Source: Pseudooceanicola aestuarii (lineage in GTDB: Bacteria; Pseudomonadota; Alphaproteobacteria; Rhodobacterales; Rhodobacteraceae). From it: a stretch of DNA of 64,000 nt. The notes under the pieces are model-generated. The model had not been told where the DNA came from. It made no database searches and saw only the letters and a program-made list of their open reading frames with translations. Shown here one piece after another: positions 1 through 8,962 of the stretch. The DNA lies in contig NZ_JAAFZC010000002.1 in NCBI RefSeq assembly GCF_010614805.1, forward strand, positions 372,001 through 436,000, given 5' to 3'. Position 1 is the stretch's first letter; each line of letters begins with the position of its first letter. The position numbers and the translations under genes were made by a program.

Positions 1-2033
1 GGCACGATCAGCCGGCCCACCATGTTGCCCCGGGTCCAGTTCGTCACCGTGCCGGATACCAGGTCCGCATTGGGCACGATCACGTCAGTGCGGTCAAAGG
101 TCTCGATCCGGGTGGATCGCACGGAGATGTCGCGGACAAAGCCCATGTTGCCGCCGACCTCGATCCAGTCACCTTCGGAAATCGGACGTTCGATCAGCAG
201 AATGATCCCCGACACGAAATTGGACACGATGGTCTGAAGACCGAAACCGATCCCGACGGACAGCGCACCGGCGACAATGGCCAGCGACGACAGGTCGATC
301 CCCGCCGTGGTGATCGCGATCAGGGCCGCCAGAAAGATCCCCACGTAGCCGGTGCCCGACACCACCGCGTTCTGCCCGCCCAGGTCCAGCCCGGTCTTGG
401 GCAGGACCGTGCTTTTCAGGGCGCCTTGCAACATCTTGGTGATGATGTAGCCAATCGCGAAAACGATGATGAACAGGAAGAAATCGGTGGGCGAAATCGT
501 GGTGTCGCCGATGGTGAACCCGGTGCGCACCTGGGTCCAGATCTCGGTCAGATCGGTGCTGCGCGCGCCCCAGATCAACGCGAAGATCGGCACCGAGGCC
601 AGCGCCATGCCAAAGCCGAGCAGCACCGGCAGAAGCGCCTCGTTCACGCCTTGGCGGTTGCGGGTGACCAGCACGTAGAGCTCGTTGATCACCCGTTGCA
701 GGATGACCAGCAGCGCGATCAGCTGAAGCGAGAAGATGGTGGAGAACCCGATCTGCTGCCCGGCCTTGAAATAGCCGATGGCGGCCAGTGTCGGGGCCAG
801 CACCGCCAGCACCGACATCGCCCGACCCAACAGCATCAGCACCCGCAGGCGAAAGCTCTGCTCCTCCTCGTCGGCCTGTTCGGACCGGGTGTGCAGTACC
901 AGCAGCCGCGACAGGCGCATGATCATCAGCCCGGCCACCACCAGCAGCGGAAAATAGACGATGTTCTGGGTGCCCGGCGACCAGCCGGCCGCGCCCGACG
1001 CGGTGTCGATCAGAACCGCCAGGAAGACCACTACCCCCAGGGCCGAGGCAAACACCCGCCCCTCACGGCGGCGCGCGCGGTCCAGCCCGGAGGTCAATTC
1101 CGAGGTCTCTCCCATGCCGAAGATGCGTCCGCCCAGCCAGCGGGAGACGAACAGCACGAACCCGGCCTCCGGCAATGCGGCGATCAACGCGTCGCCCACC
1201 GTGCCGGTCAACCCGAGGTTGGAGACCGCCGCGCTCAGCGCGATCAAACCGCCCACCGGGATCACGATCTGCCCCAGCGACATGACAAAGCCCAGCAGCC
1301 AGCGTTCGGCGGTGCGGCGGCGTTCCTCCACCCCCTCGCCCATGCGTTCGATCCAGCCACGCCCGCGCAGCACCATCAGCAGCGCCACAACCAGCAGCAA
1401 AAGCGTGGTCGGCAGGTTGCCCAGCACCTCGTCCCGGCGCTGAGGATCGGACCAGGAGGCGCGGGTTTCCTCCGCCAGCTCCAGCAGGAAATCCGACAAT
1501 TCGGTCACGGCGCCGGGCCAGTTGGCGGGATTCAGCGGCGAGGGCCCGATCTCCATCAGCTCATCCGCCTGGCGTTCGCGCAGCAGGGCGTCGATCACCC
1601 GGATCTGCGCATCGGCCACGCTATAGGCGACATCGGCCTGGAGCACCGGCGCACGCAGTTCGGCCAGCCGGGCCTCCAGTGTCTCGCGCTGTTCGGCGAC
1701 GGCGGGCGGCTCTTCCCCCTCGTCGGGTTTGGGGCCAAGCGCGTCGATCTGCGCCAGCACCGTCTCGATCGCACCGGCATTGACGCTCCGCGCGGCGGTG
1801 AACCGTTCCCGCGCGCTGGCCAGTTGCGCACGCAGAGTCTCCAGCGCATCATCGGAGGCGCGGTTGGCCCCGATCACGTCTTCGGCGCGGGTGGTCAGGG
1901 TTTCCCAGTCGCTCACCTCCTGCTGGGTCAGGGCGGCGCCGGTGGCGCGGGTCTGCGCCATGCCACTGGCCGGAGCCAGCAGGACAGCGCAGAGCAACAG
2001 TGAACCCAAAACACGAAGAACGACGTTCATCAT
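1..2033 (-). CDS. DUF3772 / MscS-type mechanosensitive channel, 3' end beyond window
   Basis: Inner-membrane mechanosensitive channel of the large MscS class; about 677 residues are visible and the C-terminus lies outside the left edge. A signal peptide (MMNVVLRVLGSLLLCAVLLA then ...GMAQ) is followed by a periplasmic DUF3772-type helical region (about residues 30-170). Several membrane segments come next, then the MscS pore and beta domain, seen as GIGFGLQTIVSNFVSGIILL-like and ERPISEGDWIEVGG motifs. Such channels open on membrane tension and release solutes on osmotic downshock. The start is one of two adjacent ATGs (2033 or 2030). It lies 29 bases after cysK on the same strand, so co-transcription with the trgA-trgB-cysK run is possible. 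Class assignment is secure; the substrate or stimulus is inferred from the family. Confidence 0.88.
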   Translation of the reverse strand, partial: MMNVVLRVLGSLLLCAVLLAPASGMAQTRATGAALTQQEVSDWETLTTRAEDVIGANRASDDALETLRAQLASARERFTAARSVNAGAIETVLAQIDALGPKPDEGEEPPAVAEQRETLEARLAELRAPVLQADVAYSVADAQIRVIDALLRERQADELMEIGPSPLNPANWPGAVTELSDFLLELAEETRASWSDPQRRDEVLGNLPTTLLLLVVALLMVLRGRGWIERMGEGVEERRRTAERWLLGFVMSLGQIVIPVGGLIALSAAVSNLGLTGTVGDALIAALPEAGFVLFVSRWLGGRIFGMGETSELTSGLDRARRREGRVFASALGVVVFLAVLIDTASGAAGWSPGTQNIVYFPLLVVAGLMIMRLSRLLVLHTRSEQADEEEQSFRLRVLMLLGRAMSVLAVLAPTLAAIGYFKAGQQIGFSTIFSLQLIALLVILQRVINELYVLVTRNRQGVNEALLPVLLGFGMALASVPIFALIWGARSTDLTEIWTQVRTGFTIGDTTISPTDFFLFIIVFAIGYIITKMLQGALKSTVLPKTGLDLGGQNAVVSGTGYVGIFLAALIAITTAGIDLSSLAIVAGALSVGIGFGLQTIVSNFVSGIILLIERPISEGDWIEVGGNMGFVRDISVRSTRIETFDRTDVIVPNADLVSGTVTNWTRGNMVGRLIV

Positions 2034-2062
2034 ATTGATATCTTTATCCTTTCAGGGATAGT

Positions 2063-3094
2063 TCATTCAGTGAACACACCCGGAATTGAGCGCGGCCCCT
2101 CGGTCAGCCAGGACGGGGTGGGCAGGCCCTTTTCACGCAGGAACTCCGGGTTGAACAGCTTGGACTGATAGCGGTTGCCGTAATCGCACAGGATCGTCAC
2201 GATCGTATGGCCCGGCCCCAGATCACGCGCCAGGCGCACGGCGCCGGCGACGTTGATCCCCGTGGACCCGCCCAGGCACAGCCCCTCCTCCGCCAGCAGA
2301 TCGAAGATATAGGGCAACGCCTCCTCATCCGGGATCTGATAGGCGAAATCGGGGGTGAACCCTTCGAGATTGGCGGTGATGCGCCCCTGGCCGATCCCCT
2401 CGGTGATCGACGAGCCTTCGGATTTCAGATCCCCGTTGCGGTAGAATTCATAAAGCGCGGCCCCCATCGGATCGGCCAGCGCGACCTTGACCCCATGCGG
2501 TTGCAGCGCCATCGCGGTGCCCGCCAGCGTGCCCCCCGACCCGACCGACGAGACAAAGCCGTCGACCTTGCCCCCGGTCTGTTCCCAGATCTCCGGCCCG
2601 GTGCCGGCGACATGGGCCTGGCGGTTGGCGACGTTGTCGAACTGATTTGCCCAGATCGCACCATGAGGTTCGGATTGAGCAAGCTTTTCGGCCAGACGTT
2701 GCGAATACTTGACGTAATTGTTGGGATTGCGATAGGGCGCGGCCGGCACCTGGACCAGTTCCGCCCCGGCCAGGCGCAGCATGTCCTTCTTTTCCTGACT
2801 CTGCGTTTCGGGAATGACGATCACCGTCTTGAACCCCATCGAGGCCCCTACCAGCGCCAGACCGATACCGGTGTTGCCGGCCGTGCCCTCGACGATGGTG
2901 CCCCCCGGTTCCAACTGCCCCTTCTCAATCGCATCGCGAATGATGTACAGGGCCGCGCGGTCCTTGACCGACTGGCCGGGATTCAGGAATTCGGCCTTGC
3001 CCAGAATGGTGCAGCCGGTTTCCTCGCTTGCGCGGCGCAACTTGATCAGCGGCGTATTCCCGACCGCTTCGGCCAGATCAGAGGCAAATCGCAT
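2063..3094 (-). CDS. cysK: Cysteine synthase A (O-acetylserine sulfhydrylase)
   Basis: PLP enzyme that makes L-cysteine from O-acetylserine and sulfide in the cytoplasm. The 343-residue product shows the start ASDLAEAVGNTPLIKL, the PLP lysine in NPGQSVKDRAA, the substrate loop EGTAGNTGIGLALVG and the glycine-rich phosphate loop VGSGGTLAGTAMAL. The start at 3094 is chosen over an upstream ATG at 3157 because AAAGGAAAG precedes it and the family begins here. It is the third gene of trgA-trgB-cysK. In Rhodobacter sphaeroides cysK adjoins trgAB at a tellurite-resistance locus, so the arrangement is conserved. It could be a cystathionine-beta-synthase-like paralogue, but the motifs favour CysK. 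Confidence 0.9.
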   Translation of the reverse strand: MRFASDLAEAVGNTPLIKLRRASEETGCTILGKAEFLNPGQSVKDRAALYIIRDAIEKGQLEPGGTIVEGTAGNTGIGLALVGASMGFKTVIVIPETQSQEKKDMLRLAGAELVQVPAAPYRNPNNYVKYSQRLAEKLAQSEPHGAIWANQFDNVANRQAHVAGTGPEIWEQTGGKVDGFVSSVGSGGTLAGTAMALQPHGVKVALADPMGAALYEFYRNGDLKSEGSSITEGIGQGRITANLEGFTPDFAYQIPDEEALPYIFDLLAEEGLCLGGSTGINVAGAVRLARDLGPGHTIVTILCDYGNRYQSKLFNPEFLREKGLPTPSWLTEGPRSIPGVFTE

Positions 3095-3182
3095 CGGCTT
3101 TCCTTTCAGCTTGGACGCCACGACCCAATGCCGGACGCCATTTCCCGTGTCTCGCAAGATCTACCGCCGCCCCCGCGCGACC

Positions 3183-4322
3183 TCAAGCAGCGCCCCGCGC
3201 AAGCCCGGCCCGCAGGCGGGAACGTTCACGCGCCAGCCAGAGCAGCGACAGAATGAGCGGGCCGTTATCGGCCTCCCCTCGGGACAACAGATCCATCGCG
3301 GCCTCAAAGCTCAGAATATGGGTTCTTATGTCCTCCCCCTCGTTGTCCAGCCCGCCGGGGCCGGTATGGCCGTCGGGCAGGTCGCACAGGCCGAGGTAAA
3401 GGTAGAAATACTCCGTCAGAAAGCCCGGGCTGGGATAGAAACTGCCGATCTCCTCCAGCCTGTGCAGGCTCAGCCCGGCCTCTTCGGCGCATTCGCGGCG
3501 CGCGGCGGCGGCAGGGGTTTCGCCCACGTCGACCCGGCCCGCCACGGGTTCCAGCACCCAGGGGTGCGGCGCCCCGCGCCCGTAGGGGCCCATGCGGAAT
3601 TGTTCGACCAACAGCACCCGGTCGCGCAGCGGATCATAGGGAAGAACGATGGCCGCATCGGCGGCGACGAAGATCTCCCGCCGGATCGGATCCGACAGCG
3701 CCCCGGCAAAGGTCGGGTGGCGCAGGTCGTGGACCTCCGTGCGGAAGTAGCCCTGATGCGCAGCATCCACCGCCAGCGAGGTCACGTCGCGCCGGTGCAG
3801 ATCGGTGCCCATCTGACGGGGGGGCGCGTCGCGCTGCGCCCGCATCCGCGATGCCGCGCGGGCCAGCACCTGGGGCATCCGCCCTTGCAGGTCGGTCCCG
3901 GCAAAGCGGCCATGGTGGGACATTACTTCCGGCACTGCTTCCAGCGTATCGGCGCGCGACCGGGCCTGCCAGATCTCCAGCGCCCAGACCTCGTCCGAGG
4001 CATCGGGCGGACCCTGGGTGCGGTAGACCAGCGCCGGCACCGGACCGGTCGCGGTCTCCACCACCTCTTCGCGGGCAACGTAGCCAAAGGCGTCCTCGTA
4101 GTGGTGCAGCCGGTCCAGCGCCCGCGCACCGGGATCGCGCAGCAGCAGACCCGGCGCACCGTGGCCGGGCGTGTTCACCAGCACCGGCCAGGCCCCGGCG
4201 GCGGCCCGCATCGCCCGCCATCCGGGCAGGGTGGCGGGCTCCACCGCCAGGTCGGCGCCTGCAACCATGCGCAGCAGGTCGGGGTCACGCAGCGTTCCGA
4301 ATACGAAAAGAGATGTGGTCAC
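3183..4322 (-). CDS. trgB: TrgB-like two-domain protein: gamma-glutamylcyclotransferase-like fold plus NUDIX ADP-ribose pyrophosphatase
   Basis: The 379-residue product has two domains. Residues 1-130 resemble the AIG2/gamma-glutamylcyclotransferase fold (start TTSLFVFGTLRDPDLL, later LHHYEDAFGYVAREEV). Residues about 190-370 form a NUDIX hydrolase with a complete box at about 261-283 (G-x5-E-x7-REuxEExGu, from GRVDVGETP to RRECAEEAGL) and the downstream proline and FYPSPGFLTEY typical of ADP-ribose pyrophosphatases. R. sphaeroides TrgB has been assigned ADP-ribose pyrophosphatase activity and is linked to tellurite resistance. The start is a GTG at 4322, right before the conserved TTSLFVFGTL; the gap to trgA is 8 bases, so translation is probably coupled. 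The substrate of the N-terminal domain is not evident from sequence. Confidence 0.85.
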   Translation of the reverse strand: MTTSLFVFGTLRDPDLLRMVAGADLAVEPATLPGWRAMRAAAGAWPVLVNTPGHGAPGLLLRDPGARALDRLHHYEDAFGYVAREEVVETATGPVPALVYRTQGPPDASDEVWALEIWQARSRADTLEAVPEVMSHHGRFAGTDLQGRMPQVLARAASRMRAQRDAPPRQMGTDLHRRDVTSLAVDAAHQGYFRTEVHDLRHPTFAGALSDPIRREIFVAADAAIVLPYDPLRDRVLLVEQFRMGPYGRGAPHPWVLEPVAGRVDVGETPAAAARRECAEEAGLSLHRLEEIGSFYPSPGFLTEYFYLYLGLCDLPDGHTGPGGLDNEGEDIRTHILSFEAAMDLLSRGEADNGPLILSLLWLARERSRLRAGLARGAA

Positions 4323-4330
4323 GGCCCCTC

Positions 4331-4777
4331 CTAGCGCCAGCGGGTGGCGGCGAACCGGGTCACCAGGACGGCGACGAGCCCCCCCCCGAACAATGTCGCC
4401 GCGATATGCGGATATGCCATCTTGGTCAGGAAATCGAAGCCCAGCGGGATCATGGCATAAATCGCCTCCACCGGGCCATCGTATTGGCGGGCAAGGGCGC
4501 GATCCAGCACCTCGTTGCCGACTTGCAGGAACAGGGCCAGTGCGACCAGCACGATGGGCGCGGTGATCGCATGGCTGATCATGTCGGACAGGGTGGTGTC
4601 CGCGCGCACCTGCCGCCCCACCAGCCGCCACCCCACCAGAAAGCCGAAGCCGGCGTTGATCAGGGCAAAGTTGCCGAAATTTCGCTGCTCCGGCCAGACC
4701 TCGATCACCTGGAGAGAGACCAGGTAGCCCAGGGCGGCCAGGCACACACCGGCCAGAAGTTTGGGCGCCGTGAACAT
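4331..4777 (-). CDS. trgA: TrgA-family membrane protein
   Basis: 148-residue integral membrane protein. Four hydrophobic segments are visible: LLAGVCLAALGYLVSLQVI, FALINAGFGFLVGWRLVG, ITAPIVLVALALFLQVG and IAATLFGGGLVAVLVTRFA. It matches the TrgA family named from the R. sphaeroides tellurite-resistance locus, whose biochemical role is not established. The ATG at 4777 is preceded by AAAGGACC. It is followed after 8 bases by trgB and then cysK. The order trgA-trgB-cysK is the main support for the name. The photolyase gene lies 98 bases upstream on the same strand and could share a transcript. Confidence 0.85.
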   Translation of the reverse strand: MFTAPKLLAGVCLAALGYLVSLQVIEVWPEQRNFGNFALINAGFGFLVGWRLVGRQVRADTTLSDMISHAITAPIVLVALALFLQVGNEVLDRALARQYDGPVEAIYAMIPLGFDFLTKMAYPHIAATLFGGGLVAVLVTRFAATRWR

Positions 4778-4875
4778 GTGGTGGTCCTTTTGTTGCTCCT
4801 GCTGATACCTAGCCGTGCTCACGGGGCGGGCGCAAGGCGTCGCAGGGGCGGGGCGGGCGGCTGCACGGGCGGTGG

Positions 4876-6294
4876 TCACTCGACCTTGTGGCGGGCATAG
4901 GCTTCCAGCGCGGCCCGCCGCCCGTCGGAAAGGGAAACCACGGGTTCGGGATAGGGTTGATCGGGCGACAGCGCCCAGTGGCGCGGGATCGCGGCGTACC
5001 AGGACCGTGCGGTCTGTGGCGGATCGGCCTGCCCCTCGGCGATCCAGGCGCGGCGCCAGCTGCCGCCGGGATCGAATTTCGCCGCCTGGGTGTCCGGGTT
5101 GAAGATGCGGAAATAGGGCGCGGCATCCGGCCCCGACCCCGCCACCCATTGCCAGCCAAGCGCATTGCTGGCCACATCCCAATCCACCAGGCAGTCGCGG
5201 AACCATTCCGCCCCGATGGACCAATGGCACAGCAGGTGTTTCGTCAGGTAGGAGGCGGCGATCATTCGCGCCCGGTTGTGCATCCGCCCGGTGACATACA
5301 TCTGCCGCATCGCGGCATCGACGAAGGGCACGCCGGTACGGCCCTGTTTCCAGGCGCGGACCCTGGCGCTGCGGGCGTCGCGGTCCCAGTCGAACCCGTC
5401 CCATTCCGGGCGCCAGTTGGCGTCCAGCAGCTGTGGCGTGTGGTACATCAGGTGATAGGCGAATTCACGCCAGACCAGTTCCTTGCGAAAGGTTTCGGCC
5501 CCTGCCTTGCCGTCCTGCGCGGCCCGCAACGCGGCGTGCCAGCAACGCCGGGGGGAAATCTCCCCAAGGCTGAGGTGATCCGACAAGTCGCTGGTGCCGT
5601 CGCGGCCGGGAAAGTCGCGGGATCGGGCGTAATCCTCTGCCCGGTCGCGGATGAAGACCGACAGGCGGGCCAGGGCGGCGGCCTCTCCGGCATCGACATG
5701 GCGGGCAACGATCGCAGCGCCCCGGTCCATGGCGGCCCCCAACTGCCAATCGGCCAGCCGATCGCTGTCGGGCCAGCGGTCGGGTGCGGGGATGTGGGCG
5801 GGCGCGGGCCGAGGCTGCGGCAGGTCGCGGTCCTTCACATTGCGCCACATGGGGGTAAAGACCTTGTAATAGCCGCCCTGCCCCGTCTCCACCTCCCAGG
5901 GTTCGAACAGCAGGTGACCGGCGTGGGAAGTCGCGCGCAGACCGGCGTCACGCAGGGCGGATTTCACCCGGCTGTCACGCTCCGTCGTTTCGGGATCATA
6001 GAGACGCGACCAATGCACCGCCCCCGCCCCGGTTTGTCGGGCAAGGTCTTCCAGCACTTCGCGCGCGGGACCGGCACGCAGGATCAGGCGGCTGCCGACG
6101 GCTTCCAGATCACCGGCCAGCGCCTGGAGCGACAGGCCCAGTCGGAATTTCGGCGCCGCCCCCAGACCATCGACACCGGCATCGCGGATGAACACCGGGA
6201 TGACCGGCGCCCCCTGCGCCAGAGCGGCGGCGAGAGCGGGGTGGTCCGACAGCCGCAGGTCACGGCGCAGCCAGAGGATCACGGGGGCAGGCAT
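4876..6294 (-). CDS. phrB: Deoxyribodipyrimidine photolyase (class I cryptochrome/photolyase family)
   Basis: Light-driven flavoenzyme that splits UV-induced cyclobutane pyrimidine dimers. The 472-residue product begins APVILWLRRDLRLSDHPAL, the Rossmann-like antenna domain. The C-terminal FAD-binding domain contains LVWREFAYHLMYHTPQL, GRTGVPFVDAAMRQMYVTGR, MHNRARMIAASYLTKHLL and DWDVASNALGWQWVAGSG, all diagnostic. An in-frame ATG at 6321 exists, but 6294 has AAGGAG at correct spacing. A 6-4 photolyase or cryptochrome is less likely because N-terminal and FAD motifs follow class I photolyases. It heads the minus-strand run that continues with trgA. Confidence 0.92.
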   Translation of the reverse strand: MPAPVILWLRRDLRLSDHPALAAALAQGAPVIPVFIRDAGVDGLGAAPKFRLGLSLQALAGDLEAVGSRLILRAGPAREVLEDLARQTGAGAVHWSRLYDPETTERDSRVKSALRDAGLRATSHAGHLLFEPWEVETGQGGYYKVFTPMWRNVKDRDLPQPRPAPAHIPAPDRWPDSDRLADWQLGAAMDRGAAIVARHVDAGEAAALARLSVFIRDRAEDYARSRDFPGRDGTSDLSDHLSLGEISPRRCWHAALRAAQDGKAGAETFRKELVWREFAYHLMYHTPQLLDANWRPEWDGFDWDRDARSARVRAWKQGRTGVPFVDAAMRQMYVTGRMHNRARMIAASYLTKHLLCHWSIGAEWFRDCLVDWDVASNALGWQWVAGSGPDAAPYFRIFNPDTQAAKFDPGGSWRRAWIAEGQADPPQTARSWYAAIPRHWALSPDQPYPEPVVSLSDGRRAALEAYARHKVE

Positions 6295-6407
6295 CGGCAA
6301 CTCCTTGACGGTTTCGGCCAAGGTAGCGCGTGACCCGCCGGGTCAAGAGCCGCGCTCCGGACCGGCCGACGCGGCAGCAGCGCTCAGTCACCCGGCAGCC
6401 GCCCATG

Positions 6408-6442
6408 AAAAACCCCCGCCCGCCAAGGACGGCGGACGGGGG
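6408..6442 (-). terminator. Intrinsic terminator of the BCCT transporter gene
   Basis: Read on the minus strand, a 12-base stem with one mismatch (GGCGGACGGGGG side against GGCGGGCGGGGG side) closes a 6-base loop and is followed by TTTTT. It starts 25 bases after the transporter stop codon at 6467. Confidence 0.8.
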
Positions 6443-6466
6443 CATCACGTGATCCCATGGTCGGGA

Positions 6467-8110
6467 TCAGGTCTTGCGGCGTTCTTCCAGCAGACCCCGC
6501 CAGATGGTGAAGCACATCAGCAGCAGCACGACCGTGAACGGCAGGCCCGTGGAAATCACCATGGATTGCAGGCTGTTCAACCCACCCGCCGACAACAGCA
6601 GCACGATGGCCACCGCGCCTTCGAACAGGCACCAGAAAACCCGCTGCGGCACCGGCGCATCGACCTTGCCGCCGGCGGTGATCGTGTCGATCACCAGCGA
6701 CCCGGAATCCGAGGAGGTGACAAAGAAGACGATGACCAGCACGATCCCGATGAAGGAGGTGATCGTGGTCAACGGCAGACCATCCAGCATCTTGAACAGC
6801 TGGATCGGCAGCTCGGCCTCCTTGGCGGCGGTGTAGCCGTCCTGGATCACCTGCTGGATCGCGACGCCGCCAAAGACGGACATCCACAGCACGCAGACCA
6901 GCGAGGGGATCAGCAGCACGCAGGTGATGAACTCACGCACCGACCGGCCCCGGCTGACACGGGCGATGAACATCCCGACAAAGGGTGACCAGGAGATCCA
7001 CCAGGCCCAGTAGAACGAAGTCCAGCCCTGCACGAAATTGGTGTCGTCTCGTCCGATCGGATTGGCCAGGGCAGGCAGATGTTGCAGGTAGGCACCCAGG
7101 TAATCGACAAAGCCGGTCAGGATCGCGATGGTCGGCCCCGCGATCAGCGTGAACAGCAGCAGCGCGAAGGCCAGGCCCATGTTGACCTCGGACAGCAGCT
7201 TGACCCCGCCATCCAGCCCGCGCAGCACCGACACCAGCGCCACCGCCGTGATGCAGGAGATCAGGATCACCTCCGTGGTGGAGGAGACGGGAATGCCGAA
7301 CAGCTCGTTCAGGCCGGCGTTGGCCTGCGTCGCCCCCAGCCCCAGCGAGGTCGCCAGGCCGAACAGCGTGGCAAAGACCGCCAACGTGTCGATCAGATGG
7401 CCCCACCAGCCCCAGACGCGTTCGCCCAGCAGCGGATAGAAGGCGGAGCGGATGGTCAGCGGCAGGCCCTTGTTGTAGCTGAACAGCGCCAGTGCCAGCG
7501 CGACCACGGCATAGATCGCCCAGGGGTGCAGACCCCAGTGGAAGATCGTCGCCGCCATGCCCAGACGGATGGCCGCCTGCTCGTCACCCTCGGCACCGCC
7601 CAGCGGCGCCCAATCGGTACGCAGGCCGTCCTCGCCGGTGGCGATCCCGCCCAGGGAGGACGAGAAATGCGACAGCGGCTCGCTGACGCCGTAGAACATC
7701 AGGCCGATACCCATACCGGCGGCGAACAGCATCGCGAACCAGCCGGCATAGGTATAGTCCGGAGTGGCTTCCTTGCCGCCCAGGCGGACATTGCCCAGCG
7801 GCGTCACGATCAGCAGCAGGCAGAAGATGACAAAGAGGTTGGCCGCCCCGATGAAGAACCAGTCAAAGCCCTTGGTCACCTCGGAGAAGAGCCAGGAGAA
7901 CGCCGCGCCCGCATGTTCGGGCAGGGCGAGGGTGTAGAAGACGAAGGCGATGATCGCCAGGCCCGAGACCAGGAAGACCGGGTTGTGGATGTCAAATCCG
8001 AATGGCCCAACCTGCCCGTCGATATTGTCCTGACCGATTTCGTAATCGGTCTGGATCACAGCCGCCGCACCTTCCGGCGCGGGGATTCCCTGATCCGATG
8101 TGTCACTCAT
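6467..8110 (-). CDS. BCCT-family transporter (betaine/carnitine/choline or DMSP type)
   Basis: 547-residue sodium- or proton-coupled uptake protein for quaternary-ammonium or related compatible solutes, with about 12 membrane helices. Family signatures visible are YAGWFAMLFAAGMGIGLMFY, the glycine-rich helix 1 of the substrate site, WGLHPWAIYAVVALALALF, and WWISWSPFVGMFIARVSRG. The N-terminus (about 40 residues) is acidic and hydrophilic. The ribosome site before ATG 8110 is weak. It ends in a clear terminator. Its neighbours on the same strand are a universal stress protein and acuI. That context would fit uptake of dimethylsulfoniopropionate, but substrate cannot be read from sequence; glycine betaine or choline are equally possible. 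Confidence 0.9.
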   Translation of the reverse strand: MSDTSDQGIPAPEGAAAVIQTDYEIGQDNIDGQVGPFGFDIHNPVFLVSGLAIIAFVFYTLALPEHAGAAFSWLFSEVTKGFDWFFIGAANLFVIFCLLLIVTPLGNVRLGGKEATPDYTYAGWFAMLFAAGMGIGLMFYGVSEPLSHFSSSLGGIATGEDGLRTDWAPLGGAEGDEQAAIRLGMAATIFHWGLHPWAIYAVVALALALFSYNKGLPLTIRSAFYPLLGERVWGWWGHLIDTLAVFATLFGLATSLGLGATQANAGLNELFGIPVSSTTEVILISCITAVALVSVLRGLDGGVKLLSEVNMGLAFALLLFTLIAGPTIAILTGFVDYLGAYLQHLPALANPIGRDDTNFVQGWTSFYWAWWISWSPFVGMFIARVSRGRSVREFITCVLLIPSLVCVLWMSVFGGVAIQQVIQDGYTAAKEAELPIQLFKMLDGLPLTTITSFIGIVLVIVFFVTSSDSGSLVIDTITAGGKVDAPVPQRVFWCLFEGAVAIVLLLSAGGLNSLQSMVISTGLPFTVVLLLMCFTIWRGLLEERRKT

Positions 8111-8311
8111 GTTACGATTCCCGTTTCAGTCATTTCTCTTTTTGTTGTCGCGCTATTCTCTCGCGTTGCTTCCCTGTTTATTTTTCGTCGTCTTTTCATT
8201 GACTTCGCGGTGTATCCCGCGATTCCCCCCGGCCCTGCCGGGGACGCAAGGCGCGACCGCGGGGATGCCCCCCCACGACAGCGCCGCGCTGGCGGTGCGC
8301 ATCCGGCGGGG

Positions 8312-8731
8312 TCAACCGCCCCGGACGATCAGCACCGAAACCTTGGCATGGGTCGCCAGCGACCCGCCGTTGGACGGCCAGATGTAATCGGTCACATTGG
8401 GGATGTGGCTGGCCATCACCACGAGGTCCGCGCCGGTGTCCTTGACCGCGTCCAGCAGGGCCGGGTCCAGGTCGGTGGCGGGGTCGTGGCTGGTCACCGC
8501 ATGGGCCGTGGCCTCGATCCCGCGCAGGCGGGCCTGCTCGTTGGCGAAGGCGTCCAGCTTGGCGGCGAATTCCTCGGGCGTGCGGGCCACGGCGCCGGGC
8601 ACCGCAGCGGAAACGCCGACATAGACCACACGCGCCTTGTACAGCTGCGCCAGATCGGCGGCGCAGCTCAGCGCGCGATCCAGCTTGTCCGCATGGGCGA
8701 GGTCCACGGGGACCATCACTGTGTTGAACAC
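8312..8731 (-). CDS. Universal stress protein, UspA family
   Basis: 139-residue cytoplasmic single-domain Usp. The start is a GTG at 8731 with AAAGGAG eight bases upstream; the protein opens FNTVMVPVDLAHADKL and ends ATHAKVSVLIVRGG. The internal motif ADLVVMASHIPNVTDYIWPSNG replaces part of the usual G-x2-G-x9-G(S/T) nucleotide loop: N-G-G-S-L is present near the end, so ATP binding is plausible but not certain. It lies between the BCCT gene and acuI, all minus strand, with about 200 bases on each side, so separate promoters are likely. Confidence 0.88.
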   Translation of the reverse strand: MFNTVMVPVDLAHADKLDRALSCAADLAQLYKARVVYVGVSAAVPGAVARTPEEFAAKLDAFANEQARLRGIEATAHAVTSHDPATDLDPALLDAVKDTGADLVVMASHIPNVTDYIWPSNGGSLATHAKVSVLIVRGG

Positions 8732-8962
8732 GTCGATTACTCCTTTTGCTTGCCAGCCCAGCGGCGCCACCTTGGAAAAAGGGCAATGCGGGCGGTCCTG
8801 CGCGGGCGTCACATCACCGAAAGGGTGCGGCGCCTCGATTTTGTGCAGGCTAACAGGAGTTGCGCCGGGATGACACCCGTGCACAGGAAATAGACATCGT
8901 CGCATCTCGGAGCGGGCCGCCCGCAGGGGCCGCCCGTCCCGTTGGCAAGGGGCGCCCTCGGC

